36,602 bases of DNA, from the NCBI GenBank assembly GCA_964408955.1, contig CAYPBK010000022.1:1-36602 (forward strand), read 5' to 3'. The position numbers and the translations under genes were made by a program. Every line of letters begins with the position of its first letter. Position 1 is the stretch's first letter. The DNA is from JAAYKT01 sp964408955. GTDB taxonomy: Bacteria > Bacillota > Clostridia > Lutisporales > Lutisporaceae. Positions 16,367 to 24,399 of the stretch are shown here, in pieces. The notes beneath the pieces were generated by a model. The model was not told the origin of the DNA. It saw only the letters and a program-made list of their open reading frames with translations, and made no database searches.

Positions 16367-17314
16367 ATGAATTTAAAGGAATTAACAATAGGGAATATAA
16401 AGGCAAGACTACCGATTATACAAGGGGGAATGGCAGTCAGAATATCCACTTCCCGCCTTGCGTCAGCTGTCGCCAATGAAGGCGGTATAGGTGTAATAGC
16501 AGGCACGGGCATGTCTATAGATGAGCTTATTAACGAAATCCGCATGGCACGCTCCGCATCAAGAGGCATAATAGGTGTCAATGTGTTATTTGCCGTTAAA
16601 AATTTTGCGGATTTAGTAAAAACCGCAATGATGGAGAAAATTGACCTCGTTTTATCCGGTGCAGGGTTTTCCAGGGACATGTTCCTATGGGGGAAGGAAT
16701 ATAATGTTCCCATAGTTCCTATCGTATCCTCGGCAAAACTAGCTGTTTTAGCCCAAAAACTAGGCGCATCTGCAGTAGTAGTGGAAGGCAAGGAAGCCGG
16801 GGGTCATCTGGGTACTGACAGACCTATGCTAGAAATTTTATCTGAAGTTTTATCCGCTGTAAAAATCCCAGTAATAGCAGCCGGTGGTATAATAAACGGC
16901 AAGGACATAATAGAAGCCATTAAACTGGGGGCCAACGGCGTTCAAATGGGCACTATTTTTGCTGCCAGCGTAGAATCTAATGCTTCGAATAAAATGAAAG
17001 AATTATATTTAAAGGCTGATACAACAGATATGGCTATCGTTAACAGCCCTGTAGGCTTACCCGGTCGATGTATAAGGAATAACTTTTTTGACAGGCTGGA
17101 AAATAAATCCTTAAATAATTCTAACCATTGCGAAGGCTGTTTAAAAAGATGCAACCATAATTTTTGCATAATGGATGCTCTTATAAATGCCTGCAAGCCG
17201 GGCAGCTTTGACGAAGCATTAATATTCGCAGGAGAAAAGGTAAGTGAAATTAAAGAAATCCTCTCTGTTAAATCTATATTCAAAAACCTTTTGGATGAAA
17301 TACAAAAGAGTTAA
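16367..17314 (+). CDS. Nitronate monooxygenase / FabK-family FMN enzyme
   Basis: TIM-barrel flavoprotein of 315 aa in the 2-nitropropane dioxygenase family, which also includes the enoyl-ACP reductase FabK. Seen: N-terminal LPIIQGGMAVRIS, the VEGKEAGGHLGTD loop with conserved His147, and the FMN phosphate-binding AAGGIINGKD and GANGVQMGT segments. A four-Cys cluster (CEGC, then C262 and C267) lies near the C-terminus; I recall it in clostridial members but know no proven role. GGGGAG precedes ATG 16367. The FapR-type operator in its leader suggests a role tied to fatty acid synthesis rather than nitroalkane detoxification. It is monocistronic and convergent with the DUF401 gene. Confidence 0.85.
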   Translation: MNLKELTIGNIKARLPIIQGGMAVRISTSRLASAVANEGGIGVIAGTGMSIDELINEIRMARSASRGIIGVNVLFAVKNFADLVKTAMMEKIDLVLSGAGFSRDMFLWGKEYNVPIVPIVSSAKLAVLAQKLGASAVVVEGKEAGGHLGTDRPMLEILSEVLSAVKIPVIAAGGIINGKDIIEAIKLGANGVQMGTIFAASVESNASNKMKELYLKADTTDMAIVNSPVGLPGRCIRNNFFDRLENKSLNNSNHCEGCLKRCNHNFCIMDALINACKPGSFDEALIFAGEKVSEIKEILSVKSIFKNLLDEIQKS

Positions 17315-17330
17315 CACAACAACATTCCCT

Positions 17331-18536
17331 TTACAACACCAAATAAAGCACATAGCTATATATAGAGCTGATTATTATGAAGGATATAAGGACCGGCATG
17401 GTCTTCTTCACTAAGCTGATAAAGGAAGTGCCGTAGTGCTCGGTTATTATTATCAGACATATATGCATTGGAGAAATTTGCATTGATATATATATCATTG
17501 ACATTATAAGCACTAGAAGTGCTGTACCACCGCTAGGTATTGCCGCATATGCCAAAGGCACTGCCAAAGCAATACTGCCTTGAGAACCGGCTACCAAAGC
17601 GCTTAGAAATGCTACCATTGCAAGAATAATCACTGGGGCAAATGGAAGCAAGGATAGATAATCCGGAAGCCTTTGAATGATCCCTGTAAAATCAAGCACC
17701 TCTTTAAAGATCATTATGACAACAGAACTGACTATCAGCTTAGTTTCAAAAGCCGTTTTAAATATTGGTCCTATTTCTTTAAAGGTAAATCTGTTCAACA
17801 TAGCGTAAAGTATAATAACAGGTATAAGAGCAATATAAACAGTAATTTTAAAAGTTAGAATCAAGGTTATGGATAATACTATTGACCAAAGGCTGATGAT
17901 TAGGTTTTTAATATCATCTGTCTTTTTACTGTTAACGGTTATTCCTGTGTCCTTGGGAATCCTTTTTACATAAAAAATATATCCCAATTGAAACAGAACC
18001 ACAACCATAGGGAGCATTGCCAAAACAAAATATGTCATATCCACACCGGAAAGGCTAAGGGCCAGCAAGGTGGCGGAGTATGTAGGCAAAAAAGCTTCAG
18101 AAATGTGCCTGTAATAGCTGGTTACAAAAGTCTTTTCCTCAACATCCAAATAATCGGAAACAGCATTATCAACAATAGGGGCTGCAATCAAAACCGCCCC
18201 GGCTGAGGGTAACAGACCTATAATAAAAGGTGCTGCCATGGCATTAACTCTTCTGCTGTTAAAAAGATTGTTCAAAGACTTTTCAGCCAATATTATATGA
18301 TTTCTTTTTTCTAACATCCTTTGTAAAAAAGTAATGGTATAAAATGCAGCTACCAGCTCAAAAGTAATTTTACTGAATACTCCCCTACCCATGAGACTGA
18401 TTGCATTTATCGGGCTTATTCTGTACAGTATTATTGCTGCCCCTATGCCTGCGGCTATTGAGAGCCATAATGGTTTATTAAGCTTCATTATAAAAATGAT
18501 ACATGCAAAAATAATAAGTAATTTTATAATATCCAA
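17331..18536 (-). CDS. DUF401-family integral membrane permease
   Basis: Very hydrophobic protein of 401 aa with about ten or eleven membrane segments, matching the DUF401 family in length and in the motifs LLPSAGAVLIAAPIVD and YYRHISEAFLPTYSATLLALSLSG. A second half contains SALVAGSQGSIALAVPLAYA and MQISPMHICLIIITEHYGTS. This layout resembles ion/organic-anion transporters (IT superfamily, gluconate- or C4-type), but no substrate has been established for DUF401. The start is TTG at 18536, supported by AGAGG seven bases upstream; the next in-frame ATG is at codon 17. It ends 16 bp from the convergent FMN-enzyme gene. Confidence 0.82.
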   Translation of the reverse strand: MDIIKLLIIFACIIFIMKLNKPLWLSIAAGIGAAIILYRISPINAISLMGRGVFSKITFELVAAFYTITFLQRMLEKRNHIILAEKSLNNLFNSRRVNAMAAPFIIGLLPSAGAVLIAAPIVDNAVSDYLDVEEKTFVTSYYRHISEAFLPTYSATLLALSLSGVDMTYFVLAMLPMVVVLFQLGYIFYVKRIPKDTGITVNSKKTDDIKNLIISLWSIVLSITLILTFKITVYIALIPVIILYAMLNRFTFKEIGPIFKTAFETKLIVSSVVIMIFKEVLDFTGIIQRLPDYLSLLPFAPVIILAMVAFLSALVAGSQGSIALAVPLAYAAIPSGGTALLVLIMSMIYISMQISPMHICLIIITEHYGTSFISLVKKTMPVLISFIIISSIYSYVLYLVL

Positions 18537-18608
18537 TGTCTGACCTCTTTCCTTTATGCTATGTTTAAAAATGATAAGTGTAAAAACGGATATCTTTTTA
18601 CTATCTAA

Positions 18609-18645
18609 TAAAAAACGGCACCCAAGTTCCTAAGCTTGGATACCG
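18609..18645 (-). terminator. Terminator after VanW gene
   Basis: On the minus strand CGGTATCCAAG pairs with CTTGGGTGCCG (one internal mismatch block) across an eight-base loop and is followed by TTTTTTATT. It lies about 17 bp past the VanW stop codon. Confidence 0.85.
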
Positions 18646-18661
18646 GTATTAATTATATGTA

Positions 18662-20029
18662 CTAGTTATCCATACCTTTTCTAATAATTCTGTCTATAGG
18701 CTCGTAATAGTCGTCAGATATTATCTCCGACTCTTGCAGCTCGCTATTTTCATATCTGTTTCTTGTGACCATAACCCAATATCCCGCAGAGCCGCTTTGA
18801 ACAACTACACTCTCTCCCGGCTCTAAGCTTTCATCATTTATTACTATTAATTTTGGCATTGTTTTTTCATATATATCCGATTTTATAATATATTCTTTAT
18901 TCATATAAAGGGAGTTGGAATAAAAATTGATGTAAAGCTCATTATCCTCAGTATAGCTTTCAATGTAAATAGGATATTCCAAAGTGTTTTCAAATTTAAA
19001 ATCTATAGTGTCCCAATAAACTGTTGCATCCAAGCCCAGCTCCACATAGGATACAGGACGGCTGTGGTTTTTTCTTTCTGATGCTTTCAAGCCGCTTTTC
19101 AATACTGTATTGTAAAGGGTAGAAGAAACTTGGCAGATGCCGCCTCCTACACCGTATTTGAAGTCTACTCCGGATAGGACGGGCGCTGTTTTAAATCCTC
19201 TTTCTATTGTGCTTTCTCCCACAGTTTTGTTGAAGCTGAACACATCTCCGGGCATTAATATTGTCTGATTTATTGCTTGTGCAGCTAAGTTTATATTATT
19301 TTCTCTTTCACCTAAGGATTTTGTAAAATCCGTATTTGAGGACGCAATTTTCGCATTTATCTCTGATAGCATTTCCGAAGTGATATCGGCAGTTATCTCA
19401 TTAGTCGCTGCAATTATTTCCATGCTTTCGAAGCAATTTTTACTGATAGTTTCTTTTATTTGTTCTTCTAATTTATCGCCATCCAGTTTAAGTCCTTTGA
19501 CATCCTCAATAATTCTGAATGTACCGCCGCCGATCTCTATTCTTGCATTAATTGGCTCTTTATAGACCATGTTTTCTATATCTGTAATGAATTCTTTTAT
19601 AAAGCTCTTATCATAATCAATATATAAATAAAAATCATCCTCTATGCCTTCTTTGATAGTATGGTATTTGCTTCGAAAATTCTCATCCTTGCCAATACTA
19701 AATGCATTATCAATGATAGAATCAATTTCAAATCCTTTGATTATTTTTGAGCAATCCAACACAAATACATAATCCTTCACTTTAATTTCCAGCTTGTAAT
19801 CATTCAACCTCTCTATAAGCTCAGATTGAAGCTGCTTCTTCCCGTCTTCCCTGGTCTTACCGCCTAAATCAATGTTTGCTATTTTCACACCCGGATAAAA
19901 TAGCTTGTCCCACCTGGCATTTTCATCATATACCTGCCAGGTAAAACCGCATATAATTCCTATTGAACAAATTATAAGCTGTATAATCAAAGCTTTAGCA
20001 ACTTTGGTAATTCGGTATTTACTTCTCAT
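18662..20029 (-). CDS. VanW family protein with YoaR-like domain
   Basis: Membrane-anchored extracellular protein of about 455 aa. A single N-terminal transmembrane helix (about residues 10-30) is followed by a putative peptidoglycan-binding domain of the PG_binding_4/YoaR type (about 50-240). The VanW domain (about 250-390) contains GVGGGICQVSSTLYN and ERKNHSRPVSYVELGLDATV, and a short C-terminal beta region with VMVTRNRY follows. VanW proteins are linked by name to vancomycin clusters but are widespread in Clostridia without resistance genes; a cell-wall role is assumed. The start is ATG 20029, five bases after GAGGG; a TTG four codons earlier overlaps that site. It follows the coiled-coil gene closely, so the two form an operon. 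Confidence 0.88.
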   Translation of the reverse strand: MRSKYRITKVAKALIIQLIICSIGIICGFTWQVYDENARWDKLFYPGVKIANIDLGGKTREDGKKQLQSELIERLNDYKLEIKVKDYVFVLDCSKIIKGFEIDSIIDNAFSIGKDENFRSKYHTIKEGIEDDFYLYIDYDKSFIKEFITDIENMVYKEPINARIEIGGGTFRIIEDVKGLKLDGDKLEEQIKETISKNCFESMEIIAATNEITADITSEMLSEINAKIASSNTDFTKSLGERENNINLAAQAINQTILMPGDVFSFNKTVGESTIERGFKTAPVLSGVDFKYGVGGGICQVSSTLYNTVLKSGLKASERKNHSRPVSYVELGLDATVYWDTIDFKFENTLEYPIYIESYTEDNELYINFYSNSLYMNKEYIIKSDIYEKTMPKLIVINDESLEPGESVVVQSGSAGYWVMVTRNRYENSELQESEIISDDYYEPIDRIIRKGMDN

Positions 20030-20053
20030 ATAATCCCTCAAATCTTATACAGT

Positions 20054-20686
20054 TTATAGCTCTTCCTTCTTAAAAAAACTTATTATTGCATTAATCTTTT
20101 GATTTTCATATTTAATAATATTGTTTTGTTCTTCAAGGGTGTTTTCTTTTATGTTTATTTCTGCCTCGTAGTATTCAATCATGTTTTTAAGCTTTTTTAT
20201 TTCTTCCTTATTTTTTGAAATAATCTCATTAATTGCGGCAGTATAATCATTAGAAAACTGTTCTAATACTTTAAGTCTTTTTTCTCCATCATTCAAAAGG
20301 GCATTCAAATTTGCATTAGATGCATTAATGATGCTTGTAACCGAGGACCTTTTAACAACATAGGGCAGGTTCTCCGGAAGTGCATTAATAAAGTTACCCA
20401 GCATAAAAATAGTGTTTATGTTACTGTTGTCTAAGTCATAATAAGCATAAATCTCGTTAATGGATTTATTATTCTCATACTTTGACTTGTCTTGCATAAC
20501 ACCATTTTCGCTCCTTCCATTGGTTTTATAGGCTTTAATAGTTGATTCTTTTTGTGTTTCCATATTGTCTATAGGCATGATCTCATCCAGTCCGTTTTTA
20601 ACTGCAGTTTCCTCTACAACAGGCGCTTCGCCGTTAACTTTTTCTACAACACGCATTTTTTCTAAAATAGACATGAATTTTGACAT
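20054..20686 (-). CDS. Unknown coiled-coil protein upstream of VanW
   Basis: I do not recognise a family for this 210-aa protein. No signal peptide or membrane segment is seen. The first 90 residues are acidic/polar and probably disordered. A middle part (about 90-130, with SINEIYAYYDLDN and MLGNFINALPENLPYVVKRSS) looks folded. Residues about 130-205 are a strong heptad-rich coiled coil (KNKEEIKKLKNMIEYYEAEI) ending in FFKKEEL. GGGGAGAAG precedes ATG 20686. It is in an operon with the VanW gene, about 24 bp from that gene's start. It could be a cytoplasmic structural or scaffold protein acting with the cell-envelope gene; that is inference. Confidence 0.75.
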   Translation of the reverse strand: MSKFMSILEKMRVVEKVNGEAPVVEETAVKNGLDEIMPIDNMETQKESTIKAYKTNGRSENGVMQDKSKYENNKSINEIYAYYDLDNSNINTIFMLGNFINALPENLPYVVKRSSVTSIINASNANLNALLNDGEKRLKVLEQFSNDYTAAINEIISKNKEEIKKLKNMIEYYEAEINIKENTLEEQNNIIKYENQKINAIISFFKKEEL

Positions 20687-20743
20687 AATATTCTTCTCCC
20701 CTTATACTATCTATTATTTTTGATACTTTTCTATTTAAAATTC

Positions 20744-20947
20744 TTATAGAATACCGTATAAAAGCTTTTTACCTATAATTATAGCTAAAATGAATATAGC
20801 AATATATATAAAATATAAAGTAAATTTACTTGTCAGCCTATATCTTATTTTCATCAAATTTAAATTAATTGCTACAACTATGCCTTTAGTTAAAAATACA
20901 ATTGCAACGGAAATTGTAATAATTATAAGTAAAAAGAATAATTTCAT
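20744..20947 (-). CDS. Small two-helix membrane protein
   Basis: Hypothetical protein of 67 aa. ATG at 20947 is preceded by GGAG at eight-base spacing; the longer in-frame reading up to 21067 has no such site and codes for non-conserved-looking polar sequence. It has two hydrophobic helices (MKLFFLLIIITISVAIVFLT, then FTLYFIYIAIFILAIIIG) joined by a basic loop. Family unknown. It lies 57 bp upstream of the coiled-coil gene on the same strand. Confidence 0.6.
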   Translation of the reverse strand: MKLFFLLIIITISVAIVFLTKGIVVAINLNLMKIRYRLTSKFTLYFIYIAIFILAIIIGKKLLYGIL

Positions 20948-21066
20948 ATAATCAACTCCGTGTCCTTTATGATAAATGCCTATAAACCTTGATACTAAAT
21001 ATATCAGTCCATGCGTCAGCGCATTGTCTTTACAGTGAAAAAAGCCTGTCCCTCTATATTTCGTCA
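20948..21066 (-). other. Possible structured leader of small membrane protein
   Basis: The transcript side contains hairpins TGCG-CTGA-CGCA (21011-21022 region) and TGATA-TATTTAG-TATCA (about 20990-21006), plus GCCT/AGGC complementary runs. This suggests a folded 5' leader, but it matches no riboswitch class I can name. Confidence 0.25.
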
Positions 21067-21163
21067 AATAAGCCTTAAATTTTCAAAATAAACCTATATT
21101 TATATATTATCATACATAATTCATCAGTAGATGTAAATAGTTGTAGAAATATTGAATTAATTT

Positions 21164-21195
21164 AGCGAATTCATTTTTGGTAAAACAAATTCGCT
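21164..21195 (-). terminator. Hairpin downstream of topB
   Basis: AGCGAATT (21164-21171) and AATTCGCT (21188-21195) form a perfect 8-bp stem about 35 bp beyond the topB stop. The following U-tract is poor, so terminator function is uncertain. Confidence 0.4.
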
Positions 21196-21204
21196 ATTAG
21201 TGCA

Positions 21205-21222
21205 TAATGTAAGCTTACATTA
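21205..21222. repeat. Perfect 18-bp palindrome after topB stop
   Basis: TAATGTAAGCTTACATTA is its own reverse complement and lies 6 bp past the topB stop codon. It could form a tight hairpin or be a protein site; no flanking promoter decides this. Confidence 0.5.
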
Positions 21223-21228
21223 GTTAAA

Positions 21229-23421
21229 TTATTTTATTTTAAAATTAGCCAAAGCATCTGCCAGGGCAGTATTCATCTGCTTTTCTGCCCCTTTGTTCTG
21301 ATTTCTCAAATAATTTGCAACATCGCTTTTGGATGTTCTTGTATCTTCCTTTTTCATCCTCTCATTAAAAGCAGATAGCTTTTCTCTGTAACCGCAGCTG
21401 CAAATAAAAATTCTCCCTTCACCTTCCCCATGAAGCTCAAGCTTCTTTCTGCAATTGGGACACCTTGCATTGGTGATTTGCGATAGCCCTTCCCTATGAC
21501 CGCATTGCCTGTCCTGACAGATAAGCATTCTTCCCTTTTTGCCGTTTACCTCAAGCATCAGCTTTCCGCATTTAGGGCATTTGGTGCGAGTCATATTATC
21601 ATGGACGAATTTTTCTGTGCTTTCCTTGATTTCATTTACTACAGATTGTGCGTAGCTTCTCATATCTTTTAAAAAATTATTTTTGTTTAAAGAGCCTTTT
21701 GAAATCAAATCCAGATTTTGTTCCCATTTAGCTGTAAGTGCGGGGGATTTTAGGTCATCAGGGACTAGCTGCAACAGCTGCTTGCCTTTCCCCGTAATGT
21801 AGATATCCTTACCCTTCTTCTCTAATAGAAAGGTGTTAAAAAGTTTTTCTATTATATCAGCTCGAGTGGCAACTGTTCCAATGCCACCCGTTTCCCCTAT
21901 AATTTTTATTAAATCTTTTCTCTCCTCCGACATAAACTTAGCGGGCTTTTCCATAGCCGAAAGGAGTGTGGCTTCATTGAAATATCCCGGCGGTCTTGTA
22001 TAGCCTTTAGTCTCCGCCAGCTGCTTGATAGAAATTTTTTCTCCTTTTTTTATATCCGGAAGTATCTGATCCTTTATATCTTCTCTTCCATCCTCTTCCT
22101 CGTCAAATCTATTATTGTATATTTCCTTCCAGCCGGGCTTTAAAATAAGCTTACCTTTGGCTATAAATATTTCCTCACCTATTTTAACCTTTATGCTTAT
22201 CTCCTCATATTCAAAGGGCGGATATAAAACTGCCAAAAAACGCTTTACTACTAAGTCATAAATCTTTTTCTCTTTATCATTGAGCTTGCTTAAATAAACC
22301 TTCTCCTCTGTAGGTATTATGGCATGATGATCGGAAACTTTGCTATCGTCAACATAGTTTTTGTTCCCTTTGATAGAACCTTTTAATATTTTTCCGGTGG
22401 AAGCGGCATAGGGACCTACTCCACAAGCCTTTACTCTCTCCGGTAGTGTATCTACAATGTCTGCAGTTAAATATCTGGAGTCCGTCCTGGGATAGGTTAG
22501 GTATTTATACTGCTCATAAAGACTTTGCATGATAGATAAGGTTTCTTTGGCGGAGAAATTAAAATGCCTGTTGCCGTCTCTTTGCAGCTCCGTCAAATCA
22601 TAAAGAGGAGGGGATAGAATTTTCTTGTATTTCTTATCTACTTCTATAACTATACCATCATTATCCTTTAAGGATGAGATTATTTTGCTGCTTTTATCCT
22701 TATCAAATATCCTTGTTTCCTTAGTTCTGGTATCCTGCCAAGTCAGCTTCAAGCTGTCTGAAATGGCTGTTATCCCGTAATATTCCTTTGGTTTAAAATT
22801 GTTTATTTCCTTTTCCCTTTGGGCTACCATGGCAAGGGTCGGAGTCTGAACTCTGCCGCAGGACAACTGAGCATTATATTTGCATGTCAAAGCTCTGGTA
22901 GCATTGATGCCTACAATCCAATCGGCTTCTGCCCTTGCTGCAGCGGAATGATAAAGATTATCATAGTCACTGCCTTTTCTTAGCTTAACAAAGCCCTCCT
23001 TTATTGCCTTATCGGTAACGGAGGATATCCACAGCCTTTTTATAGGCTTTTTTATATTTGCTTTCTCTATTATCCACCTTGCAACAAGCTCTCCCTCTCT
23101 GCCCGCATCCGTAGCTATGATAATTTCATTGACATCATTTCTATTCATAAGCTGTCTTACAATGGAATACTGCTTTGATGTCTGCTTTATCACTTCTAAT
23201 TTTAATTCCTTAGGCAGCATAGGGAGGTCCTCAAGCCTCCAGGATTTATATTTAACGCTATAAGCGTCGGGGTCTGCAAGGGTAACCAAATGACCCAATG
23301 CCCAAGTAACTATATATCTATTGCCTTCTTGAAATCCGTTTTGTTTATTGTTGCAGCTTAAAACCCTTGCCAGGTCTCTCCCTACAGAAGGTTTTTCTGC
23401 CAATACCAGTGATTTACTCAT
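21229..23421 (-). CDS. topB: DNA topoisomerase III (type IA)
   Basis: Type IA topoisomerase of 730 aa, which relaxes negative supercoils and decatenates DNA by single-strand passage. The TOPRIM domain (residues 1-150) opens with LVLAEKPSVGRDLARVL and has the metal-binding ATDAGREGE (Asp105, Glu109). The catalytic tyrosine is Tyr310 in YLTYPRTDSRYL. The CGRVQTPTL and TRADIIEKL segments are also present. The C-terminus bears two zinc ribbons (CPKCGKLMLEV...CGHREG and CPNCRKK...CSCGYREK). Length and domains fit the plasmid/chromosomal TopB of Firmicutes. ATG 23421 is preceded by AAAGGA. No conjugative genes are nearby, so it reads as the chromosomal enzyme. Confidence 0.95.
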   Translation of the reverse strand: MSKSLVLAEKPSVGRDLARVLSCNNKQNGFQEGNRYIVTWALGHLVTLADPDAYSVKYKSWRLEDLPMLPKELKLEVIKQTSKQYSIVRQLMNRNDVNEIIIATDAGREGELVARWIIEKANIKKPIKRLWISSVTDKAIKEGFVKLRKGSDYDNLYHSAAARAEADWIVGINATRALTCKYNAQLSCGRVQTPTLAMVAQREKEINNFKPKEYYGITAISDSLKLTWQDTRTKETRIFDKDKSSKIISSLKDNDGIVIEVDKKYKKILSPPLYDLTELQRDGNRHFNFSAKETLSIMQSLYEQYKYLTYPRTDSRYLTADIVDTLPERVKACGVGPYAASTGKILKGSIKGNKNYVDDSKVSDHHAIIPTEEKVYLSKLNDKEKKIYDLVVKRFLAVLYPPFEYEEISIKVKIGEEIFIAKGKLILKPGWKEIYNNRFDEEEDGREDIKDQILPDIKKGEKISIKQLAETKGYTRPPGYFNEATLLSAMEKPAKFMSEERKDLIKIIGETGGIGTVATRADIIEKLFNTFLLEKKGKDIYITGKGKQLLQLVPDDLKSPALTAKWEQNLDLISKGSLNKNNFLKDMRSYAQSVVNEIKESTEKFVHDNMTRTKCPKCGKLMLEVNGKKGRMLICQDRQCGHREGLSQITNARCPNCRKKLELHGEGEGRIFICSCGYREKLSAFNERMKKEDTRTSKSDVANYLRNQNKGAEKQMNTALADALANFKIK

Positions 23422-23514
23422 TAAAACAATCCTTTCAACAGAACATTATAAAATTTTTATTATATGGTTTATATAAATATTATCATAAAAGGCGCTATAA
23501 ATATAGCCCCAAAC

Positions 23515-23536
23515 GGGTCGACAGAGTCGTCGACCC
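23515..23536. repeat. GTCGAC hairpin element
   Basis: GGGTCGAC (23515-23522) and GTCGACCC (23529-23536) form an 8-bp perfect stem around AGAGTC. It is GC-rich compared with its surroundings and resembles the GTAGGGGTCGAC-type intergenic repeats seen in many bacterial genomes. It lies between topB and rluF beside the octamer array. Confidence 0.6.
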
Positions 23537-23558
23537 CTACACATCCATCATCTAACAG

Positions 23559-23646
23559 CCCATGTTCCTATTTGCCTATTTGCCTATGTGCCCATGTTCC
23601 TATTTGCCTATGTGCCCATGTTCCTATTTGCCTATATTCCCATATC
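23559..23646. repeat. Degenerate period-8 repeat array (copy 2)
   Basis: Eleven consecutive octamers start CCYAT, mainly CCTATTTG, CCTATGTG and CCCATGTT, in a higher-order 24-bp pattern repeated almost three times. It is the inverse of the unit at 8502-8549. The rluF stop codon (23624-23626) lies inside it, so the last few rluF codons come from the repeat. Confidence 0.8.
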
Positions 23647-24331
23647 GCAACAATCCCTTTAATTCATTTAACTCATTTTTAGTAATATTACGCCAATGAC
23701 CTATTTTTAAGCTGCCTAATCTTATATTCATAATGCGTATGCGCTTAAGCTTAATAACCCTATATCCAAAAACCTCACACATTCGCCGGATTTGCCGGTT
23801 TAAGCCTTGTGTGAGGATTATTCTAAAGGTTTTATCATTAATGGCATAGATTTTACAGGGTTTTGTTTTAACCCCCAATATCTCTACCCCATCCATCATA
23901 TTTTTTAATGTTTGAAAATCGATAGGCTTGTTGACTGTGACTATATATTCCTTTTCATGATGGTTTTCCGCTCTTAAAATTCTATTTACTATATCCCCAT
24001 CATTGGTTAAAAGAATCAAGCCTTCCGAATCCTTATCCAATCTGCCAATAGGAAACACCCTTTTCGGGTGGTTTACAAAATCAACTATATTTTCCTCAAC
24101 ACGTCTGTCTGTAGTACATTCGATACCGACAGGCTTATTCAATGCAATATAGACATTCTTCTCTTTGTCAGAAATGACTGCGCCGTCCAAGCATACAATA
24201 TCACCGGGCTCTACTAAAGCACCTAATCCGCAAATAATACCGTTCACCGTAATTCTTTTTTCTTCGATGAGCCGGTCAGCTTGGCGTCTGGAGCAGATGC
24301 CTCTTTCCGCAATATATTTATTGATCCTCAT
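23624..24331 (-). CDS. rluF: 23S rRNA pseudouridine synthase, RluF-like
   Basis: RNA-modifying enzyme of 235 aa in the RsuA/RluB/RluE/RluF group. An N-terminal S4 domain (RINKYIAERGICSRRQADRLI) binds RNA. The catalytic motif GRLDKDSEGLILLTN holds the active aspartate at Asp99. The C-terminal segments RAENHHEKEYIVTV, GVKTKPCKIYAI and TQGLNRQIRRMCEVFGYRV resemble RluF of E. coli, which modifies U2604 of 23S rRNA. The start ATG at 24331 has AAGGA upstream. The final residues (YGNIGK) are encoded by the octamer repeat array, so the natural stop may have been replaced by repeat insertion; the catalytic domain is complete. Confidence 0.9.
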   Translation of the reverse strand: MRINKYIAERGICSRRQADRLIEEKRITVNGIICGLGALVEPGDIVCLDGAVISDKEKNVYIALNKPVGIECTTDRRVEENIVDFVNHPKRVFPIGRLDKDSEGLILLTNDGDIVNRILRAENHHEKEYIVTVNKPIDFQTLKNMMDGVEILGVKTKPCKIYAINDKTFRIILTQGLNRQIRRMCEVFGYRVIKLKRIRIMNIRLGSLKIGHWRNITKNELNELKGLLRYGNIGK

Positions 24332-24399
24332 AAATTATTCCTTCTAGTTTTTATTTATATAATACCACATGTCAAGGCTTTTTTAGTAGGATTTATTGT

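Noticed and set aside
18662..20029. Vancomycin-resistance locus
   Set aside because: Only a VanW-family protein is present; vanA/vanH/vanX-type ligase, dehydrogenase and peptidase genes are absent.
20948..21067. 40-residue N-terminal extension of the small membrane protein
   Set aside because: The inner ATG at 20947 has a good GGAG site; the extension has none and is polar, unlike a membrane-protein start.
23559..23646. CRISPR-like array
   Set aside because: Units are 8 bp without unique spacers, and no cas genes are present.
23464..23682. Open frame encoding a Cys/His/Pro-rich repeat peptide on the plus strand
   Set aside because: It is the translation of the period-8 DNA repeat, has no ribosome-binding site, and overlaps rluF on the other strand.
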